Notes under the pieces: generated by a model
Told to the model about the DNA's origin: nothing
Database searches by the model: none
What the model saw: the letters and a program-made list of their open reading frames with translations, nothing else
In this document: in pieces, positions 6,461-11,550 of the stretch
Position numbering within the stretch: the stretch's first letter is position 1
How the letters are laid out: each line of letters begins with the position of its first letter
From: Oscillospiraceae bacterium
GTDB taxonomy: Bacteria; Bacillota; Clostridia; Oscillospirales; Acutalibacteraceae
Assembly (NCBI GenBank): GCA_031273775.1
Contig: JAISRF010000058.1
Span: forward strand, 1-11,550
DNA length: 11,550 nt
Reading direction: 5' to 3'
Position numbers and translations under genes: made by a program

Positions 6461-7565
6461 ATGTGTTGGCATATATATTCACATTCCCTTTTGCGTGAGA
6501 AAATGCGGTTACTGCGATTTTTATTCGGTTTCCCCCAACGCGGATTTGCTCTCACGGTACAAAAACGCGCTCCTTCGCGAGATTGCCAACTTCTCTGACG
6601 GGGGCGTGTCCGCAAAGTCAGGGGTTGCGGACACACTCTACTTCGGGGGCGGTACTCCCTCGCTGTTCGGGGAATATTTAGCGGAAGTTACCGCCGCGGT
6701 TCGCGGGAGGTTTTGCCTGCCGGAAAATGCGGAAATTACGCTGGAGGCCAACCCCGGGGTGAATTTAAATCCGGTGTTTGAAGCGGCGGCTAGCGCCGGC
6801 GTAAACCGGGTGTCAGTCGGCGTACAGTCGGCACACCCCGGGGAGTTGGATTTTCTTTCCCGTGCCCATTCCCGGAACGGCGCACAAGCCGCCGTGCTGG
6901 CCGCGCGCGCCTCCGGAATCCATAATCTTTCCGCGGACGTGATGCTGGGCATTCCGGGACAAACCGAAGAAACGCTGCGCCAAACATTGGATTTTTGCCT
7001 GGGGCTTGACATTTGCCACCTTTCGGCGTATATTCTAAAAGCGGAGCCGTCCACCCCGCTTTACGCCCGGCGACACAGCTTGCCTTCCGGCGACGAAACG
7101 GCCGAGCTGTACCTTTTCGCCTGTGAATATTTAGAGTGCCGCGGCTTGAACCAGTATGAAATCTCCAACTTTGCCCGCCCCGGCTCTGAATGCCGGCACA
7201 ACCTGAAATATTGGCGGTGCCGGGAATATATCGGGTTCGGGCCTGCGGCACACTCGTTTTTCGCCGGGGAACGCTTTAACAATATTCCATCTCTGGACGC
7301 GTATTTTTCCGGGGCTCCGAGGCGTTCGGACGGCGTCTGCGGCGGGTTTGAGGAATTTACCGTGCTCGCGCTCCGCCTGACCCGGGGGCTTTGCAAAACC
7401 GAATGCGAACGGCGGTTTCCGGACGGCGGCGAGAGGTTTGAGAGGCTGGCTCGAAAAGCGGAACCTCTGGCAGAAACCGGGCTGGTCGTTTTGGAAGAGG
7501 GAAGAATCGCGCTGACGCCTCGGGGATTTTTGGTTCAGAACGCGGTTTTGGGGCGGCTTTTGTAA
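6453..7565 (+). CDS. hemW: Radical SAM heme chaperone HemW
   Basis: A 370-aa HemN-like radical SAM protein. YIHIPFCVRKCGYCDFYS supplies the three cysteines (C14, C18, C21) for the 4Fe-4S cluster. The position after C21 is DF, not D-C, so the fourth cysteine of true coproporphyrinogen dehydrogenase HemN is missing, which points to HemW. GGGTPS (65-70) is the SAM-binding segment. HNLKYWRCREYIGFGPAAHS (from 249) is the HemW/HemN signature. HemW homologues bind heme and deliver it to respiratory proteins and lack oxidase activity. The ATG at 6453 overlaps the lepA stop and has only a weak ribosome binding site of its own, so translation is likely coupled to lepA. The pairing with lepA is widespread in Firmicutes; here hrcA-grpE-dnaK does not follow. 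Confidence 0.96.
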   Translation: MSECVGIYIHIPFCVRKCGYCDFYSVSPNADLLSRYKNALLREIANFSDGGVSAKSGVADTLYFGGGTPSLFGEYLAEVTAAVRGRFCLPENAEITLEANPGVNLNPVFEAAASAGVNRVSVGVQSAHPGELDFLSRAHSRNGAQAAVLAARASGIHNLSADVMLGIPGQTEETLRQTLDFCLGLDICHLSAYILKAEPSTPLYARRHSLPSGDETAELYLFACEYLECRGLNQYEISNFARPGSECRHNLKYWRCREYIGFGPAAHSFFAGERFNNIPSLDAYFSGAPRRSDGVCGGFEEFTVLALRLTRGLCKTECERRFPDGGERFERLARKAEPLAETGLVVLEEGRIALTPRGFLVQNAVLGRLL

Positions 7566-7604
7566 TATGGCAAGAACGACCGGGAAAACACTTTATTATT
7601 TTCA

Positions 7605-7610
7605 TAGGAG
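7605..7610 (+). promoter_or_regulatory. Ribosome binding site that sets the LCP start at TTG 7619
   Basis: TAGGAG is 8 bases before the TTG at 7619 but only 2 bases before the TTG at 7613, so the second TTG is the better start. Confidence 0.65.
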
Positions 7611-7618
7611 TTTTGAGT

Positions 7619-8707
7619 TTGAAACACGAAAAATACGATCCAAAAACACACGCGGACAAGTCCCCGCAAGCCCCCGTTCGCGAAAAAAAGAAAATGTCCC
7701 GCGCCAAAAAAATCACTCTCACGGCGCTTTTATCCCTGCTGGGGCTTGTGGTGGTGGGCTTCGCCTCCGGCCTTATCTACGTGAACGTCCTGCTTAACCG
7801 CTTGGACAGAAGCGCCGAAGCGCTGCTTCCCGGTGATCCGTCCGGCGATGAGGAGGACACGCTCGGCGAAGAACCGAGCCCGGAAGAAGCCGCCCAAATT
7901 GAAGGCAACGCCGCAGGCGGAAGCCAGCTTCCGTTAAAATCCGACCCGGATATTGAAAACATCCTGCTAATCGGGCGGGACATCGGCGAAAGCAAATACT
8001 TTTCACGCTCTGACAGTATGATTATTTTGTCGCTGGACAAGAAACACAAAAAGCTCAAAATGACTTCCCTGGCTCGTGATATTTATATTTCCATCCCCGG
8101 GCACTCCAACCACCGCCTGAATTCCGCCCATTCCTACGGCGGCCCCGCGCTTCTGATCCAGACCATTGAAAACGGTTTCCGTGTAAAAATCGACCGCTAT
8201 GTCAGCGTGAATTTCGACACCTACAAATCCATCATCAACATTTTAGGCGGGGTGGATATCACCCTCACGCAGGTTGAAATCAACGCGATTGGTGCCAGCT
8301 TGACGCAAGACGGCATCGACACGTCCGGCGGGCCGGGCTTGTACCATCTAAAGAGCAATTCCGCGCTTGCCTATGCGCGTCTGCGAAAAATCGACACCGA
8401 CCGCATGCGGAATCAGCGCCAGCGCAACGTCCTGGACGCCATCATGAAGGATGCGCGAACACTTTCCCTGCCGGAGATAAACAGCCTGCTGTGGAAAACA
8501 CTCCCGCTGGTGAAGACTGATCTTACCAACGGCGAGTTGATTGGCGAAATGGTAAACCTCCCCGACTATTTAAAGTGGCGGCAGGAGGATTTACAGATAC
8601 CTGCCCAGGGCACCTATCGCGCGGCGACCATCAAGCGGATGTGGGTATACTCCATTGACGTGGACGCCAACGCCCGGGCGATTGGGCAGTTTATTTACGA
8701 GGAATGA
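7619..8707 (+). CDS. LytR-CpsA-Psr (LCP) family cell-wall glycopolymer transferase
   Basis: A 362-aa membrane protein. LCP enzymes transfer undecaprenyl-phosphate-linked glycopolymers (teichoic acids, capsule) to peptidoglycan outside the cell. The first 31 residues are lysine-rich and cytoplasmic, and residues 32-55 form one membrane segment. An acidic, proline-containing linker (about 68-105) leads to the LCP domain. Domain landmarks are NILLIGRD (from 114), RSDSM (130-134), MTSLARDIYI (148-157, with the conserved Arg-Asp), HRLNSAHSYGG, the strand IINILGGVDI, LAYARLR and RMRNQRQR (262-269). These include the arginines and aspartates that bind the pyrophosphate and metal. No C-terminal LytR accessory domain follows. 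The TTG at 7619 was chosen by its ribosome binding site. It lies 53 bases after hemW and converges with a deacetylase, also a cell-envelope enzyme. The exact polymer is unknown. Confidence 0.95.
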   Translation: MKHEKYDPKTHADKSPQAPVREKKKMSRAKKITLTALLSLLGLVVVGFASGLIYVNVLLNRLDRSAEALLPGDPSGDEEDTLGEEPSPEEAAQIEGNAAGGSQLPLKSDPDIENILLIGRDIGESKYFSRSDSMIILSLDKKHKKLKMTSLARDIYISIPGHSNHRLNSAHSYGGPALLIQTIENGFRVKIDRYVSVNFDTYKSIINILGGVDITLTQVEINAIGASLTQDGIDTSGGPGLYHLKSNSALAYARLRKIDTDRMRNQRQRNVLDAIMKDARTLSLPEINSLLWKTLPLVKTDLTNGELIGEMVNLPDYLKWRQEDLQIPAQGTYRAATIKRMWVYSIDVDANARAIGQFIYEE

Positions 8708-8709
8708 AT

Positions 8710-8777
8710 TACACCATCGCAAGCAACGGTGTATCTTCGTGGAATCGCCCCAAGGGGCGGGGTACTTGACTCGAAGA
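8710..8777 (+). repeat. Tandem hairpins in the 3' region of the LCP gene
   Basis: TACACC (8710-8715) pairs with GGTGTA (8728-8733). Directly behind it a second structure forms: TCTTCG (8734-8739) with CGAAGA (8772-8777), enclosing the GC-rich hairpin CGCCC (8746-8750) with GGGCG (8755-8759). No T-run follows on the plus strand, so this is not a typical terminator. It may protect the mRNA 3' end or be a remnant of a dispersed repeat. Confidence 0.55.
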
Positions 8778-8804
8778 AAATAAAAAAACAGAAAAATCCA
8801 CCCC

Positions 8805-8833
8805 ATAAGGCGCTCAGAAGAGCGCCTTATTTC
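8805..8833. terminator. Shared bidirectional terminator of the LCP and deacetylase genes
   Basis: An 11-bp perfect stem (8805-8815 with 8820-8830) around the loop AGAA. On the plus strand it is followed by a T-rich stretch (TTATTTC). On the minus strand the T-runs come after an 8-base gap (A-tracts at 8780-8796 on the plus strand), so it is less canonical in that direction. The deacetylase stop codon (8827-8829) sits inside the stem. Confidence 0.75.
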
Positions 8834-9636
8834 ACATGATGGTGCACCGCCGGCGATGATTCTGAGAGCGCCTGAAATTGGTAGCCCTGCTCTTTAAAAT
8901 ACGCAATGATTTCAGGCAGTGAATCCCTTGTGACTTTGGCGGTGTCATGCATGAGCACAATGAGGATGTTTTCATCGGTTTGATCCTTTGCCGTGCGTTT
9001 GATTCGGGACAACGCGCCCGATACCGTGGTCACCCCGGCTCGATCGCCATTCTCGCAGTTCCAGTCAAAATATTGATACCCGCTTTCCTGTACCTCCCGG
9101 CAAAGTCGCTTCATAATGCCCCGGGCAGTCCCTCTGACAACGCTGCTGCCTCCGGGGAAGCGCAACAGCCTGCTGTGGATTCCGGTTTGCTCAAAGACCG
9201 TTTCGTCAATCTTCTGCAAATCGGCGAAATAAGCCTCCGAAGATCTGTAAATCTGTTCAAATTTGTGGTTGTAGCTGTGCAGCCCGATGGTGTAACCCCT
9301 TCTGACGATTTCCGCCAGAAGCGCCGTATGATCCGTATTGCCCAGTACGAAAAAGGTGGCCGGCACCGTGTATTTGTCTAAAATATCCAACACCGCCGGC
9401 GTGTATTGGGACGGCCCGTCGTCAAAGGTTAGGTACACCGTCTTGCCCGGCGGATCCGGAGCCGCGTTTGTCCGCTCAATCACATAAGGTTGAGTGCCAT
9501 GCTCCGTTTCACTCATAGACGCACCCCTTATGCCTAAAGCCGACACAGCTGAAACCAGCATCGCCAAAGTTAAAACAAAAGCGGCCACGTGTCTCCCCGA
9601 CAACTGACGACCGCGCGTTCCGTATAAAATTCTCAC
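8827..9636 (-). CDS. Membrane-anchored NodB-type polysaccharide deacetylase
   Basis: A 269-aa carbohydrate esterase family 4 protein. It is expected to remove N-acetyl groups from peptidoglycan or another N-acetylated polysaccharide outside the cell. Residues 1-16 are basic and 17-36 are a hydrophobic signal/anchor segment. The NodB domain begins near 65. Motif 1 TFDDGP (70-75) holds the catalytic base and metal aspartates D72 and D73. Motif 2 HSYNH (120-124) gives the two metal histidines, motif 3 is RFPGG (159-163), motif 4 is FDWNCENGD (190-198) and motif 5 is LMHD with H230. The overall pattern is close to Firmicute PdaA/PdaB-like and PgdA-like deacetylases; the substrate cannot be decided. 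The start is GTG, with AAAGGGA about 6 bases upstream. It converges with the LCP gene. Confidence 0.95.
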   Translation of the reverse strand: MRILYGTRGRQLSGRHVAAFVLTLAMLVSAVSALGIRGASMSETEHGTQPYVIERTNAAPDPPGKTVYLTFDDGPSQYTPAVLDILDKYTVPATFFVLGNTDHTALLAEIVRRGYTIGLHSYNHKFEQIYRSSEAYFADLQKIDETVFEQTGIHSRLLRFPGGSSVVRGTARGIMKRLCREVQESGYQYFDWNCENGDRAGVTTVSGALSRIKRTAKDQTDENILIVLMHDTAKVTRDSLPEIIAYFKEQGYQFQALSESSPAVHHHVK

Positions 9637-9831
9637 CGCGTATCCCTTTCGTATATTCGCTCTGCTTTGTCATTTTATGTTTGAGAAAGAGGAAATATTA
9701 CCTGAAGGGGGCAAGGCTTATGGACGGTTTGTGTGCAGCTGCTTTGAGTGTTGAAGCACTCGGGTCTTCGACCGTTAAAAATTGAAGAAAAATCACTCAA
9801 ACCTTGAAAACAGGGCTTTTTGCCCAGAAAA

Positions 9832-9850
9832 TGCAAAAAATGTTTTTGCA
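9832..9850. promoter_or_regulatory. 19-bp palindrome, candidate operator upstream of the eda promoter
   Basis: TGCAAAAA (9832-9839) and TTTTTGCA (9843-9850) are perfect inverted repeats separated by ATG. The site ends 9 bases before the -35 box of the eda promoter, a place typical for a regulator. The TG...CA ends resemble operators of several sugar regulators, but the central CG of LacI-family sites is missing. Confidence 0.5.
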
Positions 9851-9859
9851 AAAAAACAC

Positions 9860-9888
9860 TTGCGGAAAAAGCCAGATTGGGATATAAT
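9860..9888 (+). promoter_or_regulatory. Sigma-A-type promoter of the eda-kdgK operon
   Basis: TTGCGG (9860-9865), a 17-base spacer and a perfect TATAAT (9883-9888). The predicted start of transcription is near 9895, giving a leader of roughly 58 bases before the eda ATG. Confidence 0.75.
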
Positions 9889-9920
9889 AAGCCCGTGGGC
9901 ACTTCCTCAATTGATTACTT

Positions 9921-9936
9921 GCGCTCCACAGAGCGC
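9921..9936 (+). promoter_or_regulatory. Leader hairpin directly before the eda ribosome binding site
   Basis: GCGCTC (9921-9926) pairs with GAGCGC (9931-9936) around CACA. The stem ends 3 bases before AGGAG (9940-9944), which is 8 bases from the eda ATG. It could stabilise the mRNA 5' end or affect initiation. The T-run after it is too short (TTTA) for a terminator. Confidence 0.5.
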
Positions 9937-9952
9937 TTTAGGAGAGTTTAAA

Positions 9953-10579
9953 ATGTCATACGTAACCAAAATTATCCAAAAGGTCGGCGTGGTACCGGTG
10001 ATTAAGTTAGATTCGCCCGATCAGGCTCTGCCCTTGGCCGAAGCCTTGGTCAGCGGCGGGTTGCCGGTGGCGGAGGTCACTTTCCGCACCGATGCTGCCC
10101 AGGAGAGCATACAGATTTTGTCCGATGAAGCCCCGGATATTTTGGTGGGCGCGGGTACGGTGATTAACACCGAACAGCTGGAACGGGCGTACACAGCGGG
10201 CGCGAAATTCATTGTGTCGCCGGGTTTTTCCCGCGCGGTCGTCGAGCGTTCTCTAGCACTTGGCTTGCCCGTGTTCCCCGGTTGCGCCACCCCGTCGGAA
10301 ATCATTGCGGCGCTGGATATGGGGCTGGAAACGGTGAAATTCTTCCCCGCGGAAAATTACGGCGGCCTTAAAACCATAAAAGCCCTTGCTGCGGCGTTTC
10401 CGCAGGTCAAATTCATACCAACGGGTGGGGTAAGCCCGGCGAATTTGGCGGAGTATCTTTCTTGCCCAAAAATCCTCGCCTGCGGCGGAAGCTGGATGAT
10501 TAAGCCGGATTTAGCCGAAACGGAAAGGCTTTGCAAAGAAGCACGGGAAATTGTAGAGGGCATACAGGGCAATTCGTAA
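9953..10579 (+). CDS. eda: 2-dehydro-3-deoxy-phosphogluconate (KDPG) aldolase / 4-hydroxy-2-oxoglutarate aldolase
   Basis: A 208-aa class I aldolase of the usual length. It cleaves 2-keto-3-deoxy-6-phosphogluconate to pyruvate and glyceraldehyde 3-phosphate in the cytoplasm. Visible motifs are VVPVIKLDSPDQA at the N-terminus, VAEVTFRT with the catalytic Glu (E41), GAGTVINTEQL, GAKFIVSPGFS, then TVKFFPAENYGG with the Schiff-base lysine K129, and PTGGVSPANLAEYL plus GGSWM for phosphate binding. The ATG at 9953 has AGGAG 8 bases upstream, so the frame open to 9782 is leader, not protein. kdgK follows after 37 bases and supplies the KDPG substrate, so the two form a catabolic operon for keto-deoxy sugar acids from hexuronates such as galacturonate or glucuronate. 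A complete Entner-Doudoroff route cannot be judged, as edd is not in the window. Confidence 0.96.
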   Translation: MSYVTKIIQKVGVVPVIKLDSPDQALPLAEALVSGGLPVAEVTFRTDAAQESIQILSDEAPDILVGAGTVINTEQLERAYTAGAKFIVSPGFSRAVVERSLALGLPVFPGCATPSEIIAALDMGLETVKFFPAENYGGLKTIKALAAAFPQVKFIPTGGVSPANLAEYLSCPKILACGGSWMIKPDLAETERLCKEAREIVEGIQGNS

Positions 10580-10616
10580 TGCGTTAATTCACAGTATATA
10601 AATGAGGTGTTTTGAT

Positions 10617-11550
10617 TTGAAACGCGTTGTGACCTTTGGGGAAATTATGTTGCGGCTTGCACCGGCGGGATATACCCGGTTCGTACAGGCGGAAACTTTC
10701 GGCGCAACCTACGGCGGCGGGGAAGCAAATGTGGCCGTATCTTTGGCCAATTTCGGGTTGGAGGCGGCGTTTGTCACCAAGTTACCCAAGCACGAAATCG
10801 GGCAGGCGGCGGTGAATTCTCTGCGCCGGTTTGGGGTGGACACGTCAAATATCAGCCGCGGTGGCAACCGCGTTGGGATTTATTACTTAGAAAAGGGCGC
10901 GTCACAACGTCCCAGCAAGGTCATTTATGACCGTGCGGGTTCATCAATTGCCGAAGCCCGGGCTTCCGATTTTGACTGGAACGCCATTTTCGAAGGAGCC
11001 GACTGGTTCCATTTCACCGGTATCACCCCGGCGCTCGGCGACAATGTGGCGGCAATCTGCCTCGACGCCTGTAAGGCGGCAAAGGCACGGGGCGTGACGG
11101 TTTCGTGCGACCTCAACTACCGTAAAAACCTGTGGAGCCGCGAAAAAGCGGGGCAGGTGATGGCGGGGCTGATGGAATTTGTGGAGGTCTGCATTGCCAA
11201 CGAAGAAGACGCGGCGGATGTATTCGGCATTCATGCCGCGAACACCGACGTAACCGCGGGGCAGGTCAGCCATGAGGGGTACAAAGAGGTGGCAAAGCGG
11301 TTAACCGAACGCTTTGGCTTCAAACAGGCGGCCATTACGTTGCGGGAATCCGTGTCCGCCAACGACAACCATTGGGCGGCCATGCTATACACAGGCGGTG
11401 CGTTTCATTTTTCAAAGAAATACCCCATCCACATTGTGGACAGGGTTGGCGGTGGAGACAGCTTTGGCGGCGGCTTGATATTCGCCTCACTGAACGGCTG
11501 CGCGCCGCAGGAAACCATTGAGTTTGCGGTAGCGGCCAGCTGTTTGAAGC
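10617..11550 (+). CDS. kdgK: 2-keto-3-deoxygluconate kinase (PfkB family), 3' end outside window
   Basis: 311 complete codons of a ribokinase/PfkB-family sugar kinase run off the right edge without a stop. It phosphorylates 2-keto-3-deoxygluconate with ATP to KDPG, the substrate of the upstream aldolase. N-terminal VTFGEIMLRLAP, the PfkB signature 1 region TYGGGEANVAVSLANFG (about 31-47) and the ATP/catalytic loop DRVGGGDSFGGGLIFA with catalytic D281 are clear. GGGDSF replaces the usual GAGDAF/GAGDSF; I recall this variant in other Firmicute KDG kinases. The start is TTG at 10617 with GAGGTG 7 bases upstream. The assignment to KDG rather than another sugar rests on the overall sequence and the eda neighbour; 2-dehydro-3-deoxygalactonokinase activity is a possible alternative or addition. 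Confidence 0.93.
   Translation, partial: MKRVVTFGEIMLRLAPAGYTRFVQAETFGATYGGGEANVAVSLANFGLEAAFVTKLPKHEIGQAAVNSLRRFGVDTSNISRGGNRVGIYYLEKGASQRPSKVIYDRAGSSIAEARASDFDWNAIFEGADWFHFTGITPALGDNVAAICLDACKAAKARGVTVSCDLNYRKNLWSREKAGQVMAGLMEFVEVCIANEEDAADVFGIHAANTDVTAGQVSHEGYKEVAKRLTERFGFKQAAITLRESVSANDNHWAAMLYTGGAFHFSKKYPIHIVDRVGGGDSFGGGLIFASLNGCAPQETIEFAVAASCLK

Larger units (their letters stand above)
9637..9952. other. Divergent intergenic region between the deacetylase and eda
   Basis: The 316 bases contain the leader of the minus-strand deacetylase and the eda promoter region. From left to right I see a compound inverted-repeat block at about 9724-9776: ACGGT with ACCGT as outer stem, GAGTG/CACTC inside, and GTTGAAG/CTTCGAC as an alternative. 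Next come a GGGC/GCCC hairpin (9813-9825), a 19-bp palindrome (9832-9850), the eda promoter (9860-9888) and a leader hairpin (9921-9936). The eda frame stays open back to 9782 but without a start signal. No clear promoter for the deacetylase could be picked. Confidence 0.65.

Noticed and set aside
7567..7797. 76-codon open frame starting with ATG just after hemW
   Set aside because: It is out of frame with the LCP protein, which has the ribosome binding site, membrane segment and conserved domain.
8947..9381. 144-codon plus-strand open frame inside the deacetylase gene
   Set aside because: It is antisense to the NodB catalytic domain, whose five motifs are all intact on the minus strand.
9782..9952. 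57-codon upstream extension of the KDPG aldolase
   Set aside because: It would span the promoter and leader hairpin; the ATG at 9953 has an ideal ribosome binding site and gives the usual family length.
1..11550. CRISPR array or other regularly spaced repeats
   Set aside because: No direct repeat of about 25-40 bases recurs with regular spacing anywhere in the window.

Overview
The window looks like chromosomal DNA of a low-to-mid GC Gram-positive bacterium, most likely a Clostridia-type Firmicute (an Oscillospirales/Ruminococcaceae-like lineage is a guess). The signs are a LytR-CpsA-Psr cell-wall enzyme, a membrane-anchored NodB-type deacetylase, adjacent lepA and hemW, strong AGGAG-type ribosome binding sites and frequent GTG/TTG starts. 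No rRNA, tRNA, CRISPR array, transposase or integrase was seen.

Left part (1-1510): the 3' end of a LacI/GalR-family regulator with a rho-independent terminator behind it. Next, on the minus strand, lies an AT-rich gene that joins a P-loop (d)CMP-kinase-like domain to a ParB/sulfiredoxin-like domain. This is the most unusual gene of the window.

Middle (1511-8707, plus strand): a divergent regulatory region with one good promoter facing each way, then a SNF2-type helicase, then lepA (elongation factor 4), hemW (radical-SAM heme chaperone) and an LCP-family phosphotransferase. Gaps are short and lepA and hemW overlap, so these four could be read as one long transcript from the promoter at 1813-1841. 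The LCP gene and the minus-strand deacetylase converge on a shared hairpin terminator that contains the deacetylase stop codon.

Right part (9637-11550): a second divergent intergenic region, then eda (KDPG aldolase) and kdgK (KDG kinase, cut off by the window end). Together these two convert 2-keto-3-deoxygluconate to pyruvate and glyceraldehyde 3-phosphate, the last steps of hexuronate/pectin sugar or Entner-Doudoroff catabolism. A sigma-A type promoter, a 19-bp palindrome and a leader hairpin sit in front of eda.

Most of the window is ordinary housekeeping and sugar metabolism. The features worth a second look are the kinase-ParB fusion with its long structured leader, its divergent pairing with a SNF2 helicase, and the regulatory palindromes of the eda-kdgK operon.
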